NCBI GenBank assembly: GCA_022572485.1
Contig: JACZVU010000172.1
Location: 1-5,306, forward strand
Direction of reading: 5' to 3'
Origin: Myxococcales bacterium
Lineage (GTDB): Bacteria > Myxococcota_A > UBA9160 > SMWR01
DNA length: 5,306 nt
The position numbers were made by a program, and so were the translations under genes. The notes under the pieces are model-generated. The model saw nothing but the letters and a program-made list of their open reading frames with translations, made no database searches and was not told the DNA's origin. This document shows positions 1 through 4,494 of the stretch, piece by piece (position 1 is the stretch's first letter; every line of letters begins with the position of its first letter).

Positions 1-1
1 T

Positions 2-55
2 ATCGGGATGCTTCTCGCATTGGCAAAATTGCGAGGCATTCCAGTGTTTCACTAG
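2..55 (+). other. Possible C-terminal end of an upstream gene
   Basis: The second reading frame is open from the window edge to a TAG at 53-55 and encodes IGMLLALAKLRGIPVFH. It is too short to identify. The only support for coding is that the reverse strand at 4277-4309 encodes a near-identical peptide (GMLLALSKLR), with most base differences at third positions or between synonymous Leu codons. The first frame is also open, to a TAG at 112-114, so the choice of frame is not secure. No function can be assigned. Confidence 0.2.
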
Positions 56-70
56 AAAGAGCGCGACACG

Positions 71-171
71 ACACCCGGCCCGATTGCTCAGACCGGGGGT
101 GCCGTTCTAGCTAGACCACCAGAAAGCGAAGCATTCGAGCCGACTGGCTCAGAATCTCGTCCGACCGACGG
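71..171 (+). repeat. Dispersed structured repeat, copy 1
   Basis: Positions 79-171 align with 4178-4272 in the same orientation, at 77 of 93 bases by hand plus a two-base gap. The block 136-156 is identical in both copies. Flanking 79-92 is a stem, 71-78 with 93-100, with one mismatch (A73/G98) and a 14-base loop that starts CCCGA and ends TCAGA. A second stem pairs GAGCC (137-141) with GGCTC (146-150) across a GACT loop. It extends outward, ATTC (133-136) with GAAT (152-155), past a bulged A151. GCGAAGC (126-132), a sequence known to form a very stable mini-hairpin as single-stranded DNA, is conserved in both copies. The role is unknown: it could be a REP-like element, a non-autonomous mobile element, or a structured RNA or 3' processing element. 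Confidence 0.75.
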
Positions 172-246
172 CGGGGAATCATCCCGTGCGCTATAGCTTG
201 GCGACCTCCGGCCCGGCTGTTTCCAGTGAACGCACCGGGCAATCAC

Positions 247-251
247 AAGGA
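247..251 (+). promoter_or_regulatory. Ribosome binding site deciding the ATG at 262
   Basis: AAGGA lies 10 bases before ATG 262. The in-frame GTG at 226 has no purine-rich motif in front of it, so 262 is the preferred start. Confidence 0.55.
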
Positions 252-261
252 CGAACAAGCC

Positions 262-657
262 ATGCCGAACCCCCCCCAACGAACCAAGGCCTCCAAATCG
301 GGATCGACTCGCAACCTCACCCGGATTCAAGACCTTCAGGTCTCGGCGGTCCGCCGTGTGAGCGAGGCAGTCGCGAGGCTCGTGCCGCCTCTACCCCGCC
401 CGCCGCTTGCCGATCGGCTTCCCGGCGCGAAACGCGTCGTCAACGGCAACTTCGATCGGGCGCGTCGTCTGCTAGAGAACCAGAGAAGATTCACACTCGC
501 CCTGGTCGAGGCCGTCGAGCCCGTCACGCGAAAGCTCGGGGAGCGCAAGGGTCCGAAGAACGAGTCGCCTCAGGGCCGGCGGCAGCCGACAAAATCACGG
601 CGCAAGCCCGTAAAGGTTGAGCCTAAGAGCGGGTCTAAACAGCAGGCTGCTTCTTGA
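262..657 (+). CDS. Small basic protein of unknown function, helical core, phasin-like or HbhA-like appearance
   Basis: This encodes 131 residues from ATG 262; a GTG at 226 would add 12 residues but lacks a ribosome binding site. I do not recognise a named family with certainty. Residues 18-41 form a plausible amphipathic helix (TRIQDLQVSAVRRVSEAVAR). Next is a Pro-rich linker (42-54, with LPRPPLADRLPG). A second amphipathic helix (59-92) contains FDRARRLLENQRRFTLALVE. The tail from about residue 93 is rich in Lys, Arg, Ser and Gln and probably disordered. Two helices plus a basic low-complexity tail resemble phasin-like or heparin-binding-haemagglutinin-like proteins and some nucleoid-associated proteins, but this is resemblance only. 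There is no signal peptide or membrane segment, so it is likely cytoplasmic. The phosphatase gene starts 78 bases downstream on the same strand, so co-transcription is possible. The region upstream is repeat copy 1, and no clear promoter was seen. Confidence 0.6.
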   Translation: MPNPPQRTKASKSGSTRNLTRIQDLQVSAVRRVSEAVARLVPPLPRPPLADRLPGAKRVVNGNFDRARRLLENQRRFTLALVEAVEPVTRKLGERKGPKNESPQGRRQPTKSRRKPVKVEPKSGSKQQAAS

Positions 658-717
658 AGGCGGTCGGCCCAGACGCTGAAGGATCGATCGGCACTGCTTA
701 CCAGAGTGGTCGGTCGA

Positions 718-724
718 GAGGGAG
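718..724 (+). promoter_or_regulatory. Ribosome binding site for the GTG-started phosphatase gene
   Basis: GAGGGAG lies 11 bases before GTG 736. It supports the non-ATG start, which places the catalytic QHG motif at the usual distance from the N terminus. Confidence 0.5.
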
Positions 725-735
725 ATTCGTGAATC

Positions 736-1218
736 GTGCGTCTCTACCTAGTCCAGCACGGACACGCGCTTTCCAAGGAAGTGGACCCCAAGCGCGCGTT
801 AAGCGAGCGGGGACGAAAAGATGTGGAGCGCGTGGCGGGGTTCCTAAAACAGGCGGGGATTCATGTGAGCCGTGTTGTGCACAGCGGCAAGACGCGAGCC
901 CGCCAGACGGCTGAGATCCTGGCCGTCGCCACCCGTGCTGAAGTGGAGGCTCGCAGCGGCATCGATCCACTGGACCCCGTGGAACCGATTCAGAAAGAAG
1001 TTGAGAACTGGACCGAAGACCGGATGCTGGTCGGTCACCTCCCGTCAATGGGAAAGCTGGCTTCGCGTCTCGTGACTGGCCGAGAGGCGCCGACCACTGT
1101 CGCCTTCCAACCGGGAACGGTTGTCTGCCTCGAGCGCACGGTGGAGGGGGATTGGACGCTTGCCTGGGTAGTCCCTCCCGAGCTCCTTGCGGGTGATTAC
1201 AATGGCGACCTTCGATAG
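736..1218 (+). CDS. sixA: SixA-type phosphohistidine phosphatase (histidine phosphatase superfamily)
   Basis: This 160-residue protein matches the usual length of SixA, which removes phosphate from phosphohistidine on phosphotransfer (HPt) domains or phosphocarrier proteins in the cytoplasm. The catalytic motif at the N terminus is LVQHGHA: H8 is the phospho-acceptor, and Gln replaces the Arg of the canonical RHG, a variant seen in SixA-like proteins. Further family marks are LSERGRKDVERVAGFL (22-37), HSGKTRARQTAEIL (49-62, supplying a phosphate-binding Arg) and the second catalytic His in VGHLPSMGKLAS (H101). The C terminus continues with a late strand, PGTVVCLER (126-134). The start is GTG 736, with GAGGGAG at 718-724 in front of it. 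It follows the small basic protein on the same strand. The true target cannot be read from this window, which shows no histidine kinase, HPt or PTS gene. The family assignment is secure; the exact substrate is not. Confidence 0.88.
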   Translation: MRLYLVQHGHALSKEVDPKRALSERGRKDVERVAGFLKQAGIHVSRVVHSGKTRARQTAEILAVATRAEVEARSGIDPLDPVEPIQKEVENWTEDRMLVGHLPSMGKLASRLVTGREAPTTVAFQPGTVVCLERTVEGDWTLAWVVPPELLAGDYNGDLR

Positions 1219-1374
1219 CGCGGCCCGTACCCCCGCTACCTTGCTCGATCGTCCGCTTGTTTGCCTGATCCGCTCATCAAGGGCGCCACACCCAACGCCG
1301 CGATCGAATCCGAGTCCAATTCTCAACACACTGGATCATTCCCACGAAAATGAGAGCGTCGGTAACCGCGCAGG

Positions 1375-1402
1375 TTGCAACCAACCGGTGTCCGGATAGA
1401 TT
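1375..1402 (+). promoter_or_regulatory. Weak sigma70-like promoter candidate before the methyltransferase
   Basis: TTGCAA (1375-1380) and TAGATT (1397-1402) are separated by 16 bases, and each matches four of six consensus bases. The -35 sits inside a perfect 10-base palindrome, GGTTGCAACC (1373-1382), which could be an operator. Transcription would start close to the GTG at 1409, implying a leaderless or very short-leader message if that GTG is used. No Shine-Dalgarno sequence precedes 1409. Apart from this, the 190 bases between the two genes hold nothing I can name. Confidence 0.3.
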
Positions 1403-1408
1403 CCAGCT

Positions 1409-2437
1409 GTGCAGTTCGTACCCAGACCCGCCATTTGCGCCGCGTACCGAGCCCAACAAGCCGCCATCCGGTACTCCGTGCTGGTTGCCCACAGGGTGCT
1501 CCGCTTGATGATGAACGTGGACGAAACGCCCAGCGAAACGGAAATCCACGCGCTGGAACGAGAATACGAAGCACTTCTCAAGCGAGATCTGGACAACGCA
1601 GAGCGTGGGTTCTACCCGCATTCACTGCTCTTCCAACTCCCGGTCGCGTCCTACATCGCGCAGCTACCGCGCTGGCTGCTCGACCTTCCGCGGATCTACC
1701 AACGATTCCAGAAAGGTGAGTGGGCCGACCTGTCCGAGGTCCCGAGCCTGGAGCGCTATCCCAAGTACTTCCGGCGCAACTTTCATTGGCAGACCGACGG
1801 TTACTTGAGCCGGCGGTCGGCCGAGCTCTATGACCTCTCGGTCGAAATCCTCTTCCTTGGATGCGCCGATGTCATGCGCCGACAGGTCATCCCGCCCATC
1901 TCGCGCAGAGCGAAACGTCGACGCCGCACCCCTCTTCGGATTCTCGACGTGGGCTGCGGGACCGGTCGCACATTAGGACAGATCGCAGCGGCCGTACCGG
2001 GGCAACAGTACTACGGGGTCGATCTCTCACCGTTCTACGTCGAAGGCGCCCGCGAGCACCTGGCATCGGTTCCCGAGGTAACTCTGGTCGCCGACAATGC
2101 CGAACACCTGCCGTTCCGCGACGCCCATTTCGATGCCGTGACCAGTGTTTTCCTATTCCACGAGCTACCGCGACGATCGCGCAGGCAGGTACTTTCGGAA
2201 ATATCTCGGGTGCTTCGGCCCGGCGGCGTGCTCGCCGTCGTAGATTCAGCCCAGCTCGCCGAAGCCGACGACCTCTCGTTTTTCCTGGAACGCTTTCCCG
2301 CCCAGATGCACGAGCCCTTCTACGCCGATTACCTGCGCGACGACCTCGCTGCGAGTGTCAGCGAAGCCGGACTGGCCCATGCCAAATCCCAACGCGCCTG
2401 GCTCTCGAAAGTAGTCACTGCCCAAAAACAGCGCTAA
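1409..2437 (+). CDS. Class I SAM-dependent methyltransferase with N-terminal extension
   Basis: This encodes 342 residues. The Rossmann methyltransferase core lies in the C-terminal half. SAM-binding motif I is ILDVGCGTG (178-186), and the acidic residue ending strand 2 is in YGVDLS (D205). An adenine-contact stretch is DNAEHLPF (229-236), motif IV is FDAVTSVFLFHELP (241-254), and the post-core motif is RVLRPGGVL (267-275). The N-terminal 170 residues are not generic. ALEREYEALL, GFYPHSLLF, NFHWQTDGYLS and YDLSVEILF recall a methyltransferase group I remember from cyanobacteria and other bacteria, of similar length and unknown substrate. This is recall, not a search. A Lys/Arg-rich loop (166-173) separates the two parts. 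The frame opens only at 1400 (TAG at 1397), so GTG 1409 is the first start. The family has about 45 residues before the EREYEALL segment, which fits 1409 better than the ATG pair at 1508/1511, though 1409 has no ribosome binding site. No membrane span is evident. The substrate is unknown. Confidence 0.85.
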   Translation: MQFVPRPAICAAYRAQQAAIRYSVLVAHRVLRLMMNVDETPSETEIHALEREYEALLKRDLDNAERGFYPHSLLFQLPVASYIAQLPRWLLDLPRIYQRFQKGEWADLSEVPSLERYPKYFRRNFHWQTDGYLSRRSAELYDLSVEILFLGCADVMRRQVIPPISRRAKRRRRTPLRILDVGCGTGRTLGQIAAAVPGQQYYGVDLSPFYVEGAREHLASVPEVTLVADNAEHLPFRDAHFDAVTSVFLFHELPRRSRRQVLSEISRVLRPGGVLAVVDSAQLAEADDLSFFLERFPAQMHEPFYADYLRDDLAASVSEAGLAHAKSQRAWLSKVVTAQKQR

Positions 2438-2472
2438 GGCCGGACGGAACCGCTGCGTTGCGGGCACGCATG

Positions 2473-2514
2473 GCTCGCCGGGAGGGATTCCCAAGAGAGT
2501 TGCTCGCCTGGGAG
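2473..2514 (+). repeat. Short direct repeat pair after the methyltransferase
   Basis: GCTCGCC followed by GGGAG occurs at 2473-2484. It recurs at 2502-2514 with one extra T between the two parts. The second copy runs into the hairpin at 2514. The meaning is unknown; replication slippage is a simple explanation. Confidence 0.4.
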
Positions 2515-2530
2515 CCGACCGTTGGTCGGC
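2514..2530 (+). terminator. Hairpin downstream of the methyltransferase, possible transcription end
   Basis: GCCGACC (2514-2520) pairs perfectly with GGTCGGC (2524-2530) across a GTT loop, 77 bases after the methyltransferase stop. The sequence after it is GCAACCCC, with no U tract, so it is not a classical intrinsic terminator. It may mark a 3' end or only be a stable hairpin. Confidence 0.3.
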
Positions 2531-2600
2531 GCAACCCCGACCCTCAGGTTCGAAGAAGAATCCCAACCCGATAAAGATCAATAACTTACGCTCTAGCGAC

Positions 2601-2640
2601 CGGCATATAGCGGCGTAGAGCGGCATATCGCGGCACCCAG
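2601..2640 (+). repeat. Four-unit tandem repeat of 10 bases
   Basis: The units are CGGCATATAG, CGGCGTAGAG, CGGCATATCG and CGGCACCCAG, in perfect 10-base register. The first three are closely related and the fourth keeps only CGGCA and the final G. A 10-base period is close to one DNA helical turn, so repeated protein-binding sites are possible, as is slippage. Two units contain CGGCATAT, an AT step in a GC-rich setting. Confidence 0.6.
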
Positions 2641-2707
2641 GACGGCAGTCAACACCGGAAACGGCACCCCCGCGGCACCAGCTCGGGGGGGCCACATGGG
2701 CGCACCC

Positions 2708-2728
2708 CCCACCCCCGATGGGGGTGGG
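2708..2728. other. Very stable 9-bp GC hairpin
   Basis: CCCACCCCC (2708-2716) and GGGGGTGGG (2720-2728) form a perfect 9-bp stem with a GAT loop. It lies next to a run of seven G (about 2685-2691) and a run of six C (2705-2710), so alternative pairings and G-quadruplex folding are also possible. No U tract follows on either strand, so I do not call it a terminator. Confidence 0.45.
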
Positions 2729-3239
2729 ACTCCTCTGCCTGGTTCAGCCGAAAAACAAAGAGGCGCATGCAAGCCTGATCGACCCTGATCCAACAAATGC
2801 CTGTGCCGTTTCACTACTGATGGTTGGCCTCTACAAGTAGATCCCCACGTGAGCGGGTGAAGTTTCACCTTTGGATTTCGCAAGCGCTTCCAACGACGAG
2901 CGCGGCCCATGCCCCATCAAGTCGAGGGGATCCCCCTACAACCCGTCTGGTTGGGCGCCCGGATGGCCGCAGGAGATCCCCAGAGAGCATTCCCGATGCG
3001 TCAATCCCCTGGAACCGCGGTTCTTATCGACGTTGTGTGCAAATCATCTGGCCATCAAGAAAAGAAAAAGCTTTACAACGCGGTTTCTGCATCATAAAAC
3101 AGCATTGGTCAGGCGAGTTCCAAATTGCGTTCTAGTTGAGATTGCGGAAGCTCTTTGTCAAGCGGTGCATGAGCCGGGGGCTCTCCTGACCCAGCTTCGT
3201 CGCCAATCCGCGGGTTTACCGCGTAGGTGGGACAACCAG

Positions 3240-3413
3240 CTACCGCCGCCTCTTGCGACGGATCCTGCGGCGTACGGCACCGCGCCGTGCCGCCTCCTCC
3301 CGCACCAGAAGCTCCAGGACCGCAGAGCGGTTTAGTCCGGTTATCTGCTGAAGACGATCCAGAAGCTCCAGCGCTTCGGGGCTCAAACTGATGTTCACGC
3401 GTCGGCGGCTCAT
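3240..3413 (-). CDS. Ribbon-helix-helix (CopG/MetJ/Arc-type) DNA-binding protein
   Basis: This encodes 57 residues. RRRVNISLS (3-11) is the DNA-contacting beta ribbon. PEALELLDRLQQITG (12-26) is helix A, GLNRS (26-30) the usual turn, and AVLELLVREEAAR (31-43) helix B. The family binds palindromic operators as paired dimers, often as an antitoxin, autorepressor or plasmid/phage regulator. A strongly basic tail follows (GAVRRRIRRKRRR, 45-57), longer and more Arg-rich than usual for a minimal RHH, and may add non-specific DNA or RNA binding. The frame stays open upstream to 3701, but that extension is not protein-like. ATG 3413 has an excellent ribosome binding site six bases away and begins exactly at the ribbon. 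No toxin gene follows or overlaps on the minus strand, so it looks like an orphan regulator. A perfect palindrome 84 bases upstream (3497-3513) is a natural candidate for its operator. Confidence 0.85.
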   Translation of the reverse strand: MSRRRVNISLSPEALELLDRLQQITGLNRSAVLELLVREEAARRGAVRRRIRRKRRR

Positions 3414-3419
3414 CGACAG

Positions 3420-3427
3420 CCTCCCCC
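3420..3427 (-). promoter_or_regulatory. Ribosome binding site fixing the RHH start
   Basis: On the minus strand GGGGGAGG lies six bases before ATG 3413. This strong signal rules against the longer reading frame that begins at 3701. Confidence 0.75.
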
Positions 3428-3496
3428 GCCCAACCAATCGGGTTTCCGGCCGGTGAGATTGAGAGGGCTCACAAGCGGCCGCGGCCGTTCTTTTCG

Positions 3497-3513
3497 TACA
3501 CACGACGTGTGTA
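3497..3513. promoter_or_regulatory. Perfect 17-base palindrome, candidate operator
   Basis: TACACACGACGTGTGTA consists of two perfect 8-base arms around a central A. It lies between the minus-strand RHH gene and a plus-strand promoter-like element and covers that element's -35 and most of its spacer. Symmetry, size and position fit an operator bound by a dimeric regulator; the adjacent RHH protein is the obvious candidate. Binding is an inference. Confidence 0.55.
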
Positions 3514-3525
3514 TTCTGGTATGCT
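3497..3525 (+). promoter_or_regulatory. Plus-strand sigma70-like promoter with extended -10
   Basis: TACACA (3497-3502, four of six consensus bases) stands 17 bases before TATGCT (3520-3525, four of six). TGG directly precedes the -10 and gives the TGn extended -10 motif. The predicted start is near 3532, just before a long hairpin. The first half is the palindrome, so a bound repressor would block RNA polymerase. The product would be a structured RNA and/or a leader of about 280 bases for the PilZ gene. Confidence 0.4.
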
Positions 3526-3553
3526 GGAGGAGAAGAGCTTCCGCACCGTGCGC

Positions 3554-3645
3554 GTCGCCCCTTGCCACGGTGGAGCGCTGCCACCCTGTGGCGAGGGGCG
3601 ACCGTAAAGCGGGTGAGCATCGCTTCTTCGATCTCCGTAGCCCGC
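3554..3645 (+). ncRNA. Two consecutive hairpins: candidate structured RNA or 5' leader
   Basis: Hairpin I pairs 3554-3568 with 3588-3602: 15 bp, of which 14 are Watson-Crick and one is T3563/G3593, a G-U pair in RNA. The stem continues, after a two-base bulge (C3586, T3587), as GGTGG (3569-3573) with CCACC (3581-3585) around a 7-base loop. Hairpin II pairs GCGGG (3609-3613) with CCCGC (3641-3645). Inside it GAG (3615-3617) pairs with CTC (3633-3635) and ATCG (3619-3622) with CGAT (3629-3632), with C3618 bulged, around a CTTCTT loop. Both follow a promoter-like element by about 20 bases. I recognise no known RNA family: the conserved c-di-GMP riboswitch core is absent despite the PilZ gene downstream. 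Alternatives are a small RNA, an attenuator, or the palindromic body of a non-autonomous mobile element. Hairpin II is followed by no U tract; the CCCCGC/GCGGGG palindrome at 3706-3718 could end the transcript. The pairing is certain as sequence symmetry; expression is inferred. Confidence 0.4.
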
Positions 3646-3811
3646 GATAACCTGGTACAAAACGAAATCACTGAGCTTTTCGCTTCCCGTTCGAATCTCA
3701 CATGTCCCCGCCGCGGGGCGTCCCCGGCCCGATCCTCCGACCCACGATTCCCGAGTAATGTGGTCCGCGGCTCGTGCCGATAAACAGGATCTGGACGGGT
3801 CGAGAATCACG

Positions 3812-4195
3812 ATGATCGAGATGACGAAAAAGCTCCGTGGTTACCGCGTCTCCATGCGCTTGGAAGCTTACTGCTCCGAAGACCTCTTCGAGGTGGTCGG
3901 CGTGCTCGCCGACATTTCATACTCCGGCGCTCTGATCGAGGACACATCGATGCAGCCGGAGATTGGCGCGCCTATCGTGCTCTATTTGCACCTTAAACCG
4001 CCGGGCTCCGACAAAGCGGTGTCCCCATTCAAGCTGACCGGCCACGTCGTCCGACACAGCTCCACTGGCTTTGCGATTGAGTACGAACGCAACTTCGATC
4101 CCGATGTGCATCGGATGTTGAGCGATGCAGCCGCAATCGTGGCCGCATCGCGCGGAGCCCCGGAGAGCAACCCCCAGCCCGAGTCTTCAGACTGA
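3812..4195 (+). CDS. PilZ domain protein (predicted c-di-GMP receptor)
   Basis: This is a stand-alone PilZ domain of 127 residues. Both c-di-GMP-binding motifs are visible: RVSMR (R12, R16; RxxxR) and DISYSG (D34, S36, G39; DxSxxG), about 20 residues apart as usual. The barrel continues with APIVLYLHL (53-61), FKLTGHVVRH (73-82) and TGFAIEYE (85-92). The domain closes with a short helix (about 97-113) and a Ser/Pro/Glu tail. Such proteins bind c-di-GMP and pass the signal to motility, polysaccharide or development machinery by protein contact; the partner here is unknown. No signal peptide or membrane segment is visible. The start is uncertain: ATG 3812 or 3821 gives the usual short lead into the RxxxR motif, whereas ATG 3758 adds 18 unconserved residues. 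None has a strong ribosome binding site. The final residues and stop codon lie within repeat copy 2, so the tail was probably rewritten by repeat insertion. Confidence 0.82.
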   Translation: MIEMTKKLRGYRVSMRLEAYCSEDLFEVVGVLADISYSGALIEDTSMQPEIGAPIVLYLHLKPPGSDKAVSPFKLTGHVVRHSSTGFAIEYERNFDPDVHRMLSDAAAIVAASRGAPESNPQPESSD

Positions 4196-4272
4196 GGGTG
4201 CCCCGTTCCAACTAGACCGCCGGGAAGCGAAGCATCCGAGCCGACTGGCTCAGAATCCCATCCTCGCGACGG
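4170..4272 (+). repeat. Dispersed structured repeat, copy 2
   Basis: Positions 4178-4272 match 79-171 in the same orientation. The leading stem pairs 4170-4177 with 4192-4199, again eight positions with one mismatch, but the mismatch (C4174/A4195) is at a different place from copy 1. The A4176-T4193 pair replaces G77-C94, one compensated change. The loop ends (CCCGA, TCAGA) are kept. GCGAAGC (4227-4233) and the GAGCC-GACT-GGCTC hairpin (4238-4251) are unchanged. The first stem includes the PilZ stop codon (TGA 4193-4195). Sequence beyond 4272 does not align with copy 1. Confidence 0.75.
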
Positions 4273-4394
4273 CTCACCCGCAGTTTCGAAAGCGCGAGCA
4301 GCATCCCGACGCCCGAAGGGAGAAGCGGGCTGTACGATGCAATTCGTGCGGACTCGATGAAAAGGCCTAAAATGGCGGAAGCAAAGAAGAACGC

Positions 4395-4423
4395 TTGATC
4401 CGAGTCCAAGATGGGGCGACAAT
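4395..4423 (+). promoter_or_regulatory. Sigma70-like promoter candidate for the CDGSH gene
   Basis: TTGATC (4395-4400) and GACAAT (4418-4423) are 17 bases apart, each matching four of six consensus bases. The predicted start near 4430 gives a leader of about 65 bases before ATG 4495. A 7-base inverted repeat, GGACTCG (4350-4356) with CGAGTCC (4401-4407), touches this promoter. Confidence 0.4.
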
Positions 4424-4482
4424 ATGGAGCGCAATCTACTTACCCTACTGTTAGGCCGCTTCTCCTGAGCGACCCGATCCGA

Positions 4483-4489
4483 AAGGGGA
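4483..4489 (+). promoter_or_regulatory. Ribosome binding site deciding ATG 4495
   Basis: AAGGGGA lies five bases before ATG 4495. The in-frame ATG at 4411 would add 28 unconserved residues and falls within the promoter candidate, so 4495 is the better start. Confidence 0.65.
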
Positions 4490-4494
4490 CCTGC

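Larger units (their letters stand above)
2438..3239. other. Gene-free region of about 800 bases
   Basis: No reading frame here, on either strand, has a recognisable domain, a credible ribosome binding site or protein-like composition. The left part (to about 2740) is very GC-rich and full of hairpins and short repeats, listed separately. A 14-base inverted repeat, GGTGAA-GT-TTCACC, lies at 2856-2869. Around 3040-3110 the composition becomes AT-rich (AAGAAAAGAAAAAGCTTT), unlike the surroundings. Two short hairpins lie near the end of the region: GAGCC-GGG-GGCTC (3171-3183) and CGCGG-GTTTA-CCGCG (3209-3223). Both are downstream of the minus-strand RHH gene, but neither has a U tract. I see no tRNA, rRNA or CRISPR array. 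Confidence 0.6.
3414..3811. other. Intergenic region between RHH and PilZ genes
   Basis: These roughly 400 bases separate the two divergent genes. They carry the RHH ribosome binding site, the 17-base palindrome, the plus-strand promoter candidate, the two-hairpin element and a CCCCGC-C-GCGGGG palindrome (3706-3718). If the longer PilZ start (3758) is used, the last 54 bases are coding. No other gene is supported. Confidence 0.5.

Noticed and set aside
71..171. CRISPR array
   Set aside because: The repeats are long, only two in number, kilobases apart, and have no spacers.
186..620. 144-residue plus-strand frame overlapping the small basic protein
   Set aside because: It is a shadow frame with Arg/Ala/Pro-rich random-looking content; the frame at 262-657 has the ribosome binding site and helical pattern.
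2593..2910. 105-residue minus-strand open frame
   Set aside because: It is a GC-driven open frame over hairpins and tandem repeats, with low-complexity Pro/Gly sequence and no motif.
2871..3335. 154-residue plus-strand open frame
   Set aside because: No domain, poor composition, no ribosome binding site, and it runs antisense into the RHH gene.
3240..3413. Toxin-antitoxin pair
   Set aside because: No toxin-like frame lies next to or overlapping the RHH gene on the same strand, so only an orphan regulator can be supported.
3521..3607. Short plus-strand frame starting at ATG 3521 (MLEEKSF...)
   Set aside because: Its ATG overlaps the candidate -10, no ribosome binding site precedes it, and its body is the long hairpin. 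A GTG at 3548 has a purine-rich motif, but spaced too far away.
3240..3701. 153-residue minus-strand frame ending in the RHH domain
   Set aside because: The first 96 residues are not protein-like and cover the palindrome and hairpins. ATG 3413 has a strong ribosome binding site and starts exactly at the ribbon strand.
3675..3712. tRNA 3' end (GTTCGAATC looks like a T loop)
   Set aside because: The flanking bases do not pair into a T stem, and no acceptor, D or anticodon arms can be drawn.
3530..3757. c-di-GMP (GEMM) riboswitch upstream of the PilZ gene
   Set aside because: The idea is attractive from the context, but I could not find the conserved core, tetraloop or receptor of that riboswitch class in the sequence.
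4178..4272. Integron attC sites as an explanation for the repeat
   Set aside because: I found no matching pair of conserved attC core motifs, and only two copies 4 kb apart, without a cassette layout.
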